Assembly (NCBI RefSeq): GCF_020034665.1
Contig: NZ_JAIQDI010000001.1
Coordinates: forward strand, 2,356,001-2,420,000
DNA: 64,000 nt
Origin: Niabella beijingensis
GTDB taxonomy: Bacteria > Bacteroidota > Bacteroidia > Chitinophagales > Chitinophagaceae
Direction: 5' to 3'
Shown: positions 45,459 through 53,905 of the stretch, one piece after another
How positions within the stretch are numbered: position 1 is the first letter of the stretch
Layout of the letters: each line of letters begins with the position of its first letter
Notes under the pieces: generated by a model
Told to the model about the DNA's origin: nothing
The model's database searches: none
The model's input: only the letters and a program-made list of their open reading frames with translations
Program-made: the position numbers and the translations under genes

Positions 45459-45615
45459 AAAATAAACCGGATCTTCATTTTTATTCCCCTAACGGGAATC
45501 TGCTTTTTTAACCCCGCAAAACAGCTGCGCAGCTTACGGCAAAACCACAGCCCCCAAGCCCCCGGTAAGGACCTGATCCTATTCATAAAGCCGGGCTTTC
45601 CGGGTTGAAGAAATC

Positions 45616-46086
45616 TTAAAGCACCCGCACTCCGCTGGCTTCAAAACGCACCTGCTTTTCCGGTTTTGTAATGGCGTCGATCTCCGCCTGCGGCTTTTTG
45701 GCATCCTCCGCATAGTGTTTTAATTCGTTCACAGACACCAGTTTCTGACGCGCGATGCCATCCAGTACCACGGTTTTTCCGGTAACGGCAGTTGGTACAA
45801 AAAAGGCATAATCCTTAAACTTGACCAGCATTTTGGTCTTGTCCGGCAGCTCCATGGTCATCCAGCAGCCTTTTTTCGGACAGACTGCCAAAACGGTTCC
45901 CTTTATTTTGGCGGTTATTTTTTCCTCCTTGTCCAGTTTGCGGGATAGTTCATCCAGGGAAACGGCTCCTTTTTCCGTGATCGTTTCACCATAAGTATCT
46001 CCTTTCTTTGCCTCACCGGCAGGAGGTTGTGCATATAAAAATGTACCTGTGAGCAAACAGGCGGTCAACAAGCATATAGTTCTCAT
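45616..46086 (-). CDS. DUF4920 family exported protein
   Basis: A 156-residue protein with a signal peptide ending LYAQ. The mature domain is DUF4920, an OB-like fold of unknown function, with the conserved VCPKKGCWMTMELPD segment holding two cysteines that may bind metal or form a disulfide. It is probably periplasmic. Genes on the same strand follow each other closely upstream (pterin dehydratase gap 18 bases), so they may be one operon. The 250-base gap downstream contains the end of this unit and the atpA promoter. Confidence 0.82.
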   Translation of the reverse strand: MRTICLLTACLLTGTFLYAQPPAGEAKKGDTYGETITEKGAVSLDELSRKLDKEEKITAKIKGTVLAVCPKKGCWMTMELPDKTKMLVKFKDYAFFVPTAVTGKTVVLDGIARQKLVSVNELKHYAEDAKKPQAEIDAITKPEKQVRFEASGVRVL

Positions 46087-46104
46087 TATTTAAAAATTTA
46101 GCAA

Positions 46105-46335
46105 TTAAAGGCATTTATCTATTTTTTCTGCCAGTTTATGGTCTTTTTCTGTAACAATATCTCCGGCATCATGTGTAGAAAGCCAGATCTCCACTTTATT
46201 ATAGGTATTGGTCCAGGTGGGATGATGGTCCATTTTTTCGGCCGCAAGCGCCACGCGGGCCATAAAACCAAAAGCGGCATTAAAATCTTTAAAGGAAAAG
46301 CTTTTATACAATTTGTTGTCGTTCTCTGTCCACAT
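46105..46335 (-). CDS. Pterin-4a-carbinolamine dehydratase
   Basis: A 76-residue short form of the PCD/DCoH family, which dehydrates 4a-hydroxytetrahydrobiopterin after aromatic amino acid hydroxylation. The active-site motif [20 protein letters not shown], with the paired histidines, and [20 protein letters not shown] are conserved. It lacks the N-terminal extension of eukaryotic members, as usual in this phylum. No phenylalanine hydroxylase is in the window. Confidence 0.92.
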   Translation of the reverse strand: MWTENDNKLYKSFSFKDFNAAFGFMARVALAAEKMDHHPTWTNTYNKVEIWLSTHDAGDIVTEKDHKLAEKIDKCL

Positions 46336-46345
46336 AACAAAAATT

Positions 46346-46789
46346 TTAAAAGATCAGGTAATCCTTATTTTTTATTTTTTCATTGGTCAGCTCGGTGATC
46401 AGCTGCACTCCGGGTATTTCCCGCAGCCAGGCTTTTACCTGCTCCAGGTATTCGTCCGTAACTGTGTCATTTTTCATCAGCCACAAAAAGTCAAGATGCT
46501 TAAACTCCGGCAATAAAAATTCCCCGTCGTGCAGGTTATTATATAAATAATGACAAAGTGAGCTGTTGGGATCGCGGTATTCGTAAACAGAAAAAAAATA
46601 AAGCCGCCGCTTTCTTTTCAGTTTTATTTCAATATCATGATTGATCCGGAAGTCCAGTTCCAGTAAATTATTCAGGTTCCAGCAAAACTTATAATCCTTT
46701 ACCGTCGTCACGATCCCCAGGAGCTTTGTGTCTTCAAAAAACTCTTCCGTGATCTGATCGGTATTTAATGATAGTTTTACGGTGGCCAT
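46346..46789 (-). CDS. IPExxxVDY family protein
   Basis: A 147-residue protein from the ATG at 46789 ([20 protein letters not shown]). The frame to 46897 adds a Cys-rich leader that homologues lack. It belongs to a Bacteroidota-restricted family of unknown function. Recognisable blocks are [18 protein letters not shown] and [13 protein letters not shown]. It is soluble, with no signal peptide, and is spaced 10 bases from the pterin dehydratase gene. Confidence 0.7.
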   Translation of the reverse strand: MATVKLSLNTDQITEEFFEDTKLLGIVTTVKDYKFCWNLNNLLELDFRINHDIEIKLKRKRRLYFFSVYEYRDPNSSLCHYLYNNLHDGEFLLPEFKHLDFLWLMKNDTVTDEYLEQVKAWLREIPGVQLITELTNEKIKNKDYLIF

Positions 46790-46955
46790 GGATATATCCG
46801 TTTTCCCGGCACAACAGTGCACCGCCCTGCCGGAAAATACGTTGTAAAGGTAGCAAATAATGCGCCGGCATTGCCGGTTCCTCTTCAATAAATCCACAGC
46901 GGACCCAATTCCCGGTTGAACACTACCAGTTCCTTACCGTTATTATACCCCCCGC

Positions 46956-47852
46956 TTATGGCAGCCGGAACAACGGTTGATAAAGATTGCCGGCCAGCGC
47001 CGTTACTTCTTTGTGCAATGCATCCAGTAATGCAACATTTTTACCCGGACTGTTCTTGCCGCCGAGCACCTGTTCTATTTTTTCTTTAAGATTCGCGGGG
47101 GTCAGCGGCATTTTTTCCAGTTGTGCCACGGCCCGCTTATCGCCCATCGGGTACTGTTCATTCAGCGCGAATAATGCGTCAACGATATTCTTTACAGCTC
47201 TTGTCAGGCATCCGGCAGTATTGTACACATCGCCGGATCGTGCAAAATGATCTGCATTCCACAACGTAAATGCCGCCGACCACAGGGATTGCCCTATTAC
47301 TGTTTCCTTAAGTTTGAACGGATAGACCGCTACTGCCTTTTTCAGCCTCCGGATGATGCCTGAAGGATCCAGTAACGGGATACAATATTTTGTTTCTGCA
47401 AGATAAATGACCGAAGAAAATCCATATGGGGGCTGTTGTTCAAAATGATGCTCCCACTCCCCGTTCTGTGCCTTTCCGATCGTGCGGGTCACCTGTTCAA
47501 TGTTCCGGTAAAGAAAATCGACTTTTCCGGCCCGGGTATGGATCCATGCGCCCCCATTTACCCAGGGGCCCCATTCATAAAAGCCGGTGACTGTTGGTGC
47601 TTCTGTTGCAAAATCCCGGGCGATCTCCCGGATATCCCTGGTATCGAACGGATCAGCCGGAGTATAATAAATGCCGATATCCATATCCGAGGTATCGGTG
47701 GCGGTACCCTGTGCATAAGAGCCGCCCAGCACAATGGCCGCAACACCCTTTACATCCGCCAGCGCCGTGGTTACCGTCACCAGCAACTCCTGTTTTTCCG
47801 GCAACAGCCGGATCCCGGCAGCGGCCATTTGTTCTTCAATAACCGGTCTCAT
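46956..47852 (-). CDS. Nucleotidyltransferase domain protein
   Basis: A 298-residue protein. The N-terminal pol-beta type nucleotidyltransferase motif is GGSYAQGTATDTSDMDIGIY (about residues 43-62), with both acidic metal ligands, and a third Asp in GKVDFLYR. A C-terminal helical region resembles DUF4037. It could modify an antibiotic, a nucleic acid end or a protein; the substrate is unknown. No HEPN/MNT toxin partner gene lies next to it. A near-consensus box TACCTTTA lies just before the ATG. Confidence 0.8.
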   Translation of the reverse strand: MRPVIEEQMAAAGIRLLPEKQELLVTVTTALADVKGVAAIVLGGSYAQGTATDTSDMDIGIYYTPADPFDTRDIREIARDFATEAPTVTGFYEWGPWVNGGAWIHTRAGKVDFLYRNIEQVTRTIGKAQNGEWEHHFEQQPPYGFSSVIYLAETKYCIPLLDPSGIIRRLKKAVAVYPFKLKETVIGQSLWSAAFTLWNADHFARSGDVYNTAGCLTRAVKNIVDALFALNEQYPMGDKRAVAQLEKMPLTPANLKEKIEQVLGGKNSPGKNVALLDALHKEVTALAGNLYQPLFRLP

Positions 47853-47900
47853 CCTGTAAAGGTACCGTTATCCCTTTAGCATTTCATATCCGGCGATCTG

Positions 47901-48638
47901 TTATACGATATCCAACCGTTCCGCCCAATTCAATCCGGCGGGTAATTCCATATTTGAAAACTCTATATGAAGCACCCGCCGCGGCCGGTTGTTCACAGTT
48001 CGGCCCGAGCTGTGAAGCAGCAGCGGCTTCATGATCATTACGCCACCCCGGGGAACAGAACAGGAATGTTCTTCTTCTGCAGACCAATCGATCTGTTCCG
48101 GCCGGAGAATGCCATGACGGTGAGAGCCGGGGACCACTTTCAATGCGCCGTTTCGTTCATCTGTATCATCCAGGTGTATCCGTAATGTAAAAATGTTTTC
48201 CAGAACGGGCAGCGGGGGCTGAACCGCAAACTGGTTCTGCTTGAGGGTCCAGGGTCCATATCCGGGAACCGTAGCCTTCCTGTCAACCGAGATCGTAAGA
48301 TCCTGGTGGTAGCTGACATACCAGTTGGATGCAGCAGGTTTATCAAAATAAATACTTTTTACCACGAAAAAGCTGTCGCCGGAGAGGCGGCTGATGAGTT
48401 GTTTCAGCCGGGGGTTGAAGACCATTGCCCGTGTTTCCGGGAGCTCCTTCAGGAATTGCCGGATGGCAAAAAGACCAGCTGATTTGCGGAAGGTGTCCTT
48501 TGACGGGTCCGCCTGTTCGATCTTCCCCGCAATCGCCGCAAGTTCATCGGGGATGAAGATATCCGGTGCCACCGCAAATCCATTGGCATCCAGCTCATGC
48601 AGCAGCGCATCTGATGGTATTGCTTCTGTACTTCCCAT
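47901..48638 (-). CDS. Phytanoyl-CoA dioxygenase family protein
   Basis: A 245-residue Fe(II)/2-oxoglutarate oxygenase from the ATG at 48638 (MGSTEAIPSDALLHELDANG). The metal-binding HxD is in YHQDLTISVD, and the distal His is in MKPLLLHSSGRT with an Arg following for 2-oxoglutarate. The substrate is unknown in this branch. The frame to 48755 would run over the divergent promoter region. An exact -7 box lies three bases before the ATG. Confidence 0.85.
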   Translation of the reverse strand: MGSTEAIPSDALLHELDANGFAVAPDIFIPDELAAIAGKIEQADPSKDTFRKSAGLFAIRQFLKELPETRAMVFNPRLKQLISRLSGDSFFVVKSIYFDKPAASNWYVSYHQDLTISVDRKATVPGYGPWTLKQNQFAVQPPLPVLENIFTLRIHLDDTDERNGALKVVPGSHRHGILRPEQIDWSAEEEHSCSVPRGGVMIMKPLLLHSSGRTVNNRPRRVLHIEFSNMELPAGLNWAERLDIV

Positions 48639-48641
48639 TTC

Positions 48642-48649
48642 CAAATATA
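48642..48649 (-). promoter_or_regulatory. -7 promoter box of the dioxygenase gene, touching the start codon
   Basis: TATATTTG on the minus strand, then GAA, then ATG. Exact consensus. Confidence 0.6.
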
Positions 48650-48754
48650 CATATAGCCGGCCGCATTGCCTGTGCGGACCGGTCATCAATAAAATCAGCG
48701 ATGGGCAGGCCCGTCCGTTTGTTGTACATTGGTTCTTTATCCCAAGATCAGGCA

Positions 48755-49216
48755 ATGAATACTCCTGATAAACTCAAAAAACAAGCTATGTCACAACCTG
48801 TTTCCCGCTATCATTTTACTGCCGACTGGGGCGGAGCCCGTACCGGGTTTGCTGAAATATCCGGTCTGAATATTGAAATAGAACCGGTCCTCTTCAGAGA
48901 AGGTGCCAGTCCGGAAGACCAGATGCGAAAGATACCCGGCCTGCGCAGCTACTCTAATATCCTACTAAAAAGAAATATACTGAAGGGCGACAATGACTTT
49001 TTTGACTGGATCAATACCAAACAGATGAACAATATCCAGCGAAGGGATATTACCATCTCCCTGTTGAATGAGCATCATGAGCCTATTGTTGTATGGCGGG
49101 CTAAAAATGCCTTCCCGGTAAAATATACAGGACCGGTACTTTATGCAGGAACGGGGCAACTGGCCATGGAAAGCCTGGAGCTGACCCATGAGGGACTGAC
49201 CGTTATACAACCATGA
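48755..49216 (+). CDS. Orphan phage tail tube protein, T4 gp19-like
   Basis: A 153-residue protein of the gp19/Afp1-like tail tube family (conserved phage tail region). Typical motifs are RYHFTADWGGARTGFAEISG, SGLNIEIEPVLFREG, and FDWINTKQMNNIQRRDITI. The ATG at 48755 or the one at 48788 (MSQPVSRYHF, the family's usual start) may be used. Tail tube proteins form the inner tube of contractile injection systems, but no sheath, baseplate, spike or ATPase gene lies nearby. The orphan position means it either joins a system encoded elsewhere or is a relic. Confidence 0.85.
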   Translation: MNTPDKLKKQAMSQPVSRYHFTADWGGARTGFAEISGLNIEIEPVLFREGASPEDQMRKIPGLRSYSNILLKRNILKGDNDFFDWINTKQMNNIQRRDITISLLNEHHEPIVVWRAKNAFPVKYTGPVLYAGTGQLAMESLELTHEGLTVIQP

Positions 49217-49231
49217 ACCGCACTTCCCGGA

Positions 49232-49867
49232 TCAACGGCCACCTCCTGACAGCAACCGGCCAAGCGCAATAAATGCTGCAGACATCAGCAGAAAACCGCC
49301 TGCCAAAACAATGCTGTTCAGCAGCGCACGCTGATACCCCAGCGATACCACATCCACAAAAGGATACGGGTAAAAACCCGACTGTGCTCCCCGGAGAAAG
49401 ATACAAACAGCGTATACCGCCGGATAGATCAGCCACGCGCTGATGCCTTTATAACGCAGCCCCGACTTGGGAACCGCTATCAGCCAGTACAGGATAAACA
49501 ACAGCGGCACCCCTACATGGAGCAACTCATCCACCAGCCACTGCCAGCCACCGGGGTTCCACAACTGACGTAATACCAGGTTATATACCAGGCCTACAAT
49601 AGTTATATATACCGCGACTGCCGTTGCCGGTCCGGGTCGTAAAAAAAACGTGCCGGTCCGCCCCCCCGGTCTTATAAGCAGTACGGTACAATAAACCGCA
49701 ACCAGTATGTTCGTAAGGATGGTATAGTAGCTGAAAAAGCGTAACAGCGTTTCCCCCGGCGGGTTCTTTGTATTCAGGAACATCAGGTACCCCTGGAGTA
49801 TTACTGCAAACCAGGCAACAATGGCTATTACAACTACCAGCCAGCGTTTTGTTGTATTACTATTCAT
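49232..49867 (-). CDS. Pr6Pr family membrane protein
   Basis: A 211-residue integral membrane protein with six predicted helices, of the Pr6Pr family (related to FAR-17a/AIG1-like proteins). It has FFSYYTILTNILVAVYCTVL near residue 50 and GFYPYPFVDVVSLGYQRAL near residue 170. Human relatives hydrolyse fatty acid esters of hydroxy fatty acids with Thr and His residues; whether this protein does so is not known. It runs opposite to the tail tube gene, tail to tail with a 15-base gap. Confidence 0.8.
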   Translation of the reverse strand: MNSNTTKRWLVVVIAIVAWFAVILQGYLMFLNTKNPPGETLLRFFSYYTILTNILVAVYCTVLLIRPGGRTGTFFLRPGPATAVAVYITIVGLVYNLVLRQLWNPGGWQWLVDELLHVGVPLLFILYWLIAVPKSGLRYKGISAWLIYPAVYAVCIFLRGAQSGFYPYPFVDVVSLGYQRALLNSIVLAGGFLLMSAAFIALGRLLSGGGR

Positions 49868-49900
49868 GATGCTTGTACTGTTTGATTTCAGATCCCGTTA

Positions 49901-50638
49901 TCAGCTGGTCCGGATGTATTCCAGCGTCAACTGGAGGTGGTAGTAGCTCGGCCTTATCAGCCCCACCCTGGGATTATTAAGATCACTGATGACCAGCATG
50001 GTAAGCGATACCATTACAAAATAGATAACAGGAACCATATAGTGGATCCGTTCCTTTACACCATTCATAAAGCCGACCAAAAAACCGATCAGCATGGATA
50101 CCACTATTAAAAGAAAGACTACAAAGGCGGGGGTTCTTTCATAATTGGAATAAGCAAAAAGAGCAACCGTTGCCTGAAGCCGGTCAAAATAATCTGCGAT
50201 TTTATCTGTTGTTACATTGTTGTGCTGCTTTTTATAGGCAACAAATTTATTCCAGTATTCATCGCTTTGAGCTTTGGCCTTATAGAAAAACCGAACGTCT
50301 CCTGATTGTTCGTAGGCCAGGTGGTTCTCCAAAAATTGCTGCAGCTTATTTTTTGTATACAGGTGGAACGAGTCCGGCAGCTCTTTGCTGTAGCGGTAAA
50401 GTACATCAATACAATTGGCCTCCTCATGCAAATAAGTATACCGCTCGCGGTGGGCATTCCCCGCCTGCAAAAAAGTAAAGGAGATAATGAGTCCAAAAAT
50501 GCCAACAATGGAATTTTCAATACCCGAACTTTCCCAACGGAAGCGCTTCCTGTAACGGACAGCATACCAGATACCACCTGCAATGGTAAGAAACAATAAA
50601 ATAATGTAAATACCGATCACCCATAGAGAGTCCAGCAT
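49901..50638 (-). CDS. DUF4239 bestrophin-like membrane protein
   Basis: A 245-residue protein with two N-terminal membrane helices, a cytosolic helical region, and two further helices. The GIENSIVGIFGLIISFTFLQ start and the C-terminal VISDLNNPRVGLIRPSY are marks of DUF4239, a family proposed to be related to bestrophin channels. It may conduct anions. Gap of 33 bases to the Pr6Pr gene on the same strand. Confidence 0.78.
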   Translation of the reverse strand: MLDSLWVIGIYIILLFLTIAGGIWYAVRYRKRFRWESSGIENSIVGIFGLIISFTFLQAGNAHRERYTYLHEEANCIDVLYRYSKELPDSFHLYTKNKLQQFLENHLAYEQSGDVRFFYKAKAQSDEYWNKFVAYKKQHNNVTTDKIADYFDRLQATVALFAYSNYERTPAFVVFLLIVVSMLIGFLVGFMNGVKERIHYMVPVIYFVMVSLTMLVISDLNNPRVGLIRPSYYHLQLTLEYIRTS

Positions 50639-50666
50639 AACCTGACACCTGTTTGACAGTTACCAT

Positions 50667-50695
50667 AAAAACCGGAAGGGCCTGAATTCCGGTTT
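50667..50695 (-). terminator. Terminator after the GNAT/GIY-YIG unit
   Basis: AAACCGGAA (50669-50677) and TTCCGGTTT (50687-50695) pair perfectly around a nine-base loop; a T-run follows on the minus strand. It lies about 80 bases past the GIY-YIG stop. Confidence 0.8.
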
Positions 50696-50775
50696 GTTCC
50701 CTTTCCACACCACATGCACTTCCCGAATTTACAAAAAAAATCATTGCGTCACGCAAGTTGCCGGTCCGTGACCGC

Positions 50776-51135
50776 TCAGCCGGAGCGTTTTTCTATATTG
50801 TAGCCGCGGGCACCAAATGGCTGCAGTTCTTCGATAAACATTTTCTCCAGCTGTTCTGTTTCTCCTTTATAATCCGTTATGCGCTCCTCTTCTTTTATTT
50901 CGCTGAGGATCTCATAAACAAATTTTTCCTCGCCGGACCGGCTCCAGTCGGCCTGGAGCCCGGCATTGGAACAAAGTCCGTTATTGAGCTGGAAGCGGAG
51001 CCGGTTCCAGATGGAAACGAGGTCGGTGCTGCTTCCGATAAAGATCTTTTCATTCTCTGTATTCCTTATCCGGAACACACCCATCCGGAATTTTTTCTGT
51101 TTATACTGCTCCTTCAGTTCCCTTTTTGTTTTCAT
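50776..51135 (-). CDS. GIY-YIG nuclease family protein
   Basis: A 119-residue protein with a degenerate GIY-YIG domain: the first motif reads GVFRIRN and the second FIGSS. The conserved metal-binding Glu may be in the C-terminal EQLEKMFIEELQPFGARGYN. Members of this bacterial subgroup may not cut DNA. The ATG is one base from the stop of the GNAT gene upstream, so the two are one operon. Its terminator is 80 bases downstream. Confidence 0.8.
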   Translation of the reverse strand: MKTKRELKEQYKQKKFRMGVFRIRNTENEKIFIGSSTDLVSIWNRLRFQLNNGLCSNAGLQADWSRSGEEKFVYEILSEIKEEERITDYKGETEQLEKMFIEELQPFGARGYNIEKRSG

Positions 51136-51136
51136 T

Positions 51137-51874
51137 TTACGGTTTGATCACTCCTTTGATACGAAAGCCGCAGATGCGGAATCCCGCTTTTAACAGTGTT
51201 GCTTTGGATGCCGGATTTTCAATATTGCACCGCGCAGCCGGTACCCGGTTCATGCGATACGCTTCCTTCTTTAACTCCTGTACCATCAATGCGCCCAGGC
51301 CCTGTTTGCGATAGGGTTCCCTTACCTGCATGTAAATATCTGCATAAGGCATATTGTAGTTCAGCATCAATCCGCCGCTGGCTACAATTATTCTGTCCCG
51401 GATCAGCACATGTGTACTGTCGTCGTCACCCATATCATCCCCTTCAGTCCGTTTACGGAAAGAGACACCGGGTACCGTCAGGCCTGTGGCATAATGGTCT
51501 TCAAAAAGTATCGCTTCCGCATAAATATTGCGGGTACGTTCATACAGCATAGATGTAAGCAGCAGGTCGTTGGTCTGACTTTCAACCAGGCCGGCCTTGC
51601 ATACAACCTGAAACTCCCGGAAAATACGACCTGCCATTCCGCGGTACGGAGGAAGCAGATAAAATTCGAAAATGGTATCCCGGTCCTCCCGCCGCTCCGA
51701 TCCCCATACGGCGCCATAGCCTGCCCCGGTGCCGTCAACTGTAAAGAGATAGGTATCGGCCCAGCCATACGTATGGCATTTATTACAGATGAACTGAAAC
51801 CCGCCTTCATTCAGGAAAAGGATCCTCAACGGTTCAATAACATCGGATGTTGTCTTTGTAATGCAGATTTCCAT
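51137..51874 (-). CDS. GNAT family acetyltransferase
   Basis: A 245-residue protein. The C-terminal 100 residues hold a GNAT fold with the acetyl-CoA loop REPYRKQGLGALMVQEL and the ENPASKATLLKAGF motif. The N-terminal part (about 1-140) is another beta-rich region that also resembles a GNAT-like fold (FEFYLLPPYRGMAGRIFREF), so this may be a two-domain acetyltransferase. The substrate is unknown. It is read with the GIY-YIG gene. Confidence 0.85.
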   Translation of the reverse strand: MEICITKTTSDVIEPLRILFLNEGGFQFICNKCHTYGWADTYLFTVDGTGAGYGAVWGSERREDRDTIFEFYLLPPYRGMAGRIFREFQVVCKAGLVESQTNDLLLTSMLYERTRNIYAEAILFEDHYATGLTVPGVSFRKRTEGDDMGDDDSTHVLIRDRIIVASGGLMLNYNMPYADIYMQVREPYRKQGLGALMVQELKKEAYRMNRVPAARCNIENPASKATLLKAGFRICGFRIKGVIKP

Positions 51875-51929
51875 ACGCGAAGGTTTAACGTTACCCTTTG
51901 CCGGGTCTGAATTACAAAATTAACCGGTT

Positions 51930-52382
51930 TTATGCCTTTATTGCCGCCAGGTAAACCCATGCCATAAAAAACAGCTGTAAGGGAACCCGGAACCACAGGT
52001 AGGAAGGGCCGTTCCCGTTAAAGGTGGCCCGCTGATAATCGACCTGTTTAACTGCTGCATAGATGTTTGCCGGAAGCAGCAATGCCAGGAACAGGATGAG
52101 GAACCAGGCCGCCGGCAGCCTCAGTGCGGGTATGAGCAATGCCACGGCTGCCGCGATCTCAAGGATGCCGGTACCATATACAAGTGCCGTTCTGGCCGGA
52201 ACAAAGGCGGGCAGCATCATTGACATCCCCTTTGCAAAAGCAAAGTGTCCGGCCGCGGTAAACAGTAACATCGCAGCCATTGCGATCCTGCCGGCTGCTG
52301 CAGGCGAATAATGCCCCTTAAAAATCCTCCCCGCTACAAGGGCCCCTGCAAATACCGTTATCAAAATTATTACTGGTTTCAT
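51930..52382 (-). CDS. DoxX-like membrane protein, mirror pair left
   Basis: A 150-residue protein from the ATG at 52382 (MKPVIILITVFAGALVAGRI); the frame to 52406 adds a charged leader. It has four predicted membrane helices of the DoxX/DoxD-like type (YGTGILEIAAAVALLIPALR). It follows the left Crp/Fnr gene (52434-53000) on the same strand, 51 bases after its stop. The role in redox or quinone-linked membrane chemistry is inferred from the family. Confidence 0.75.
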   Translation of the reverse strand: MKPVIILITVFAGALVAGRIFKGHYSPAAAGRIAMAAMLLFTAAGHFAFAKGMSMMLPAFVPARTALVYGTGILEIAAAVALLIPALRLPAAWFLILFLALLLPANIYAAVKQVDYQRATFNGNGPSYLWFRVPLQLFFMAWVYLAAIKA

Positions 52383-52433
52383 TGTTTTTTTACAAAGTTC
52401 CGGCACCCGGAAACGTCAGACAATGAACCCGGG

Positions 52434-53000
52434 TTAATAAATCTGCTTGCGGATGCGGCTCAGTGCCTGGGGTGTAATGCCGATGTAGGACGCAATGTAT
52501 TTTAACGGGATCCTTTGCAGCAGTTCCGGCTGTCCGGTAAAAAGATTCAGGTAACGTTGCCGGGCCGTTTCATTCAGCAATGAGAGTTCCCGCCGGGATT
52601 TTTTAAGGAACAGCTCCTCTCCCGCATATCTTCCAATAGCGTTGCCCGCTGCTGTTTGCCGGTACACATCCTGCAGGTCTTTATAGGTCAGCCGCCAGAG
52701 TACCGTCTCCGTAAGGGTTTCAATATGATAACCGCAGGGCGATTGCGTAAGGAATGAGTCATAGCCGCTTACAAAACCGTTGGCAAAGGCAAAAGAAAAC
52801 GTAAGTTCCCGTTCCTCCCGCTCCATATAAAAACGTACTACGCCCTTTTCAACAAACGACAAATACCGTTCTGTTTGGCCGGTCTTTAAAAGCAGCGTCT
52901 TTTTTCTGAACGGCTGTCTTACCAGTTTTGAAGCAAAAAGCATCCAGTCCGCATCACTCAGCGGCACTTTCTCTTCAAAAATCTTCCGGATCTGTTCCAT
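52434..53000 (-). CDS. Crp/Fnr family regulator, mirror pair left
   Basis: A 188-residue regulator with a cNMP-binding-like N-terminal barrel (LLLKTGQTERYLSFVEKGVV, GFVSGYDSFL) and a C-terminal short winged helix (IPLKYIASYIGITPQALSRI then RKQIY). It has no Fnr cysteine cluster. The nearest target candidate is the DoxX-like gene downstream. A second Crp/Fnr gene diverges from it across 236 bases that contain no other gene. Confidence 0.88.
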   Translation of the reverse strand: MEQIRKIFEEKVPLSDADWMLFASKLVRQPFRKKTLLLKTGQTERYLSFVEKGVVRFYMEREERELTFSFAFANGFVSGYDSFLTQSPCGYHIETLTETVLWRLTYKDLQDVYRQTAAGNAIGRYAGEELFLKKSRRELSLLNETARQRYLNLFTGQPELLQRIPLKYIASYIGITPQALSRIRKQIY

Positions 53001-53236
53001 TTGTATATTGGTATTTGTTTATTGTTATTTCAGGACTGAGGAGGCTGTCCTTCCCGGGATTAAAAATACGCTTCCCGTTTTAAAACAACGCCGGAGCGCG
53101 CCTGCATTTTAAAAACCGGCGGATCGTTTGCTCTTATGATCTTTTATTACTTCAGTACCGCACCCGATCCAAATCCGTTATCTTTAGAACGGAGATCGCC
53201 CCGTGGATCCTATTCCACAACAGGAAAAACCGGTAC

Positions 53237-53821
53237 ATGCATACTTTGTTAATTCAACATATCAGGGCCCTGGTTCCGCTGGCGGAAGCGGAGGAGGACC
53301 TGATCATAGCAGCCTTTCAGCAGAAACGGCTAAAGCGCCGGCAATTCTTTGTACAGGAAGGAGACCCCTGCCGCTACCTGGGCTTTGTTACAAAAGGAGT
53401 GCTGCGTTCTTATTTCACCAGTGAAAAGGGTCAGGAACACATAATCCAGTTCGCTATTGAGGGCTGGTGGCTGAACGACAATGAAAGTTTTTTATTCAAT
53501 ACCCCCTCCCAATTCAACATTGAGGCACTTGAAGACACAACGCTGTTACAGATCGACCGGCCGGCTCTTGAAGCCCTTTACCGGGATGTGCCGCAGCTGG
53601 AGCGCTTCTTTCGCATCCTTTATCAGCGCAGCTTTATCATGCTTCAGAAAAGGGTGATCGCGACCATAAGTCAGACCGCCGAACAGCGCTACCTGGAGTT
53701 TGCAGACCGGTACCCGGAGATCGTGCATCGTGTTCCCCAATACCAGCTGGCGGCCTACCTGGGTATGACGGCAGAATTCCTCAGCAAGATCCGTCATGGT
53801 ATTGCTGTAAAAAGATCTTAA
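53237..53821 (+). CDS. Crp/Fnr family regulator, mirror pair right
   Basis: A 194-residue Crp/Fnr-type regulator with the same plan as its divergent neighbour. The N-terminal barrel holds RRQFFVQEGDPCRYLGFVTK and WWLNDNESFLF, and the helix-turn-helix is VPQYQLAAYLGMTAEFLSKI. The pair shares family-level similarity only. A near-consensus -7 box TATCTTTA (53179-53186) lies 50 bases upstream. A DoxX-like gene follows it on the same strand. Confidence 0.9.
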   Translation: MHTLLIQHIRALVPLAEAEEDLIIAAFQQKRLKRRQFFVQEGDPCRYLGFVTKGVLRSYFTSEKGQEHIIQFAIEGWWLNDNESFLFNTPSQFNIEALEDTTLLQIDRPALEALYRDVPQLERFFRILYQRSFIMLQKRVIATISQTAEQRYLEFADRYPEIVHRVPQYQLAAYLGMTAEFLSKIRHGIAVKRS

Positions 53822-53905
53822 TCCAGTTCAATCATTTTTTCTGTAGTACTTCATTTTTTTTAAATGCGGCAAATGACAGTTTTGCCTTTTGATCATCTAA
53901 AAAAA

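Noticed and set aside
48755..49867. Prophage or contractile injection locus around the tail tube gene
   Set aside because: The neighbours are an oxygenase and membrane proteins; no other phage-type gene, integrase or tRNA attachment site is visible.
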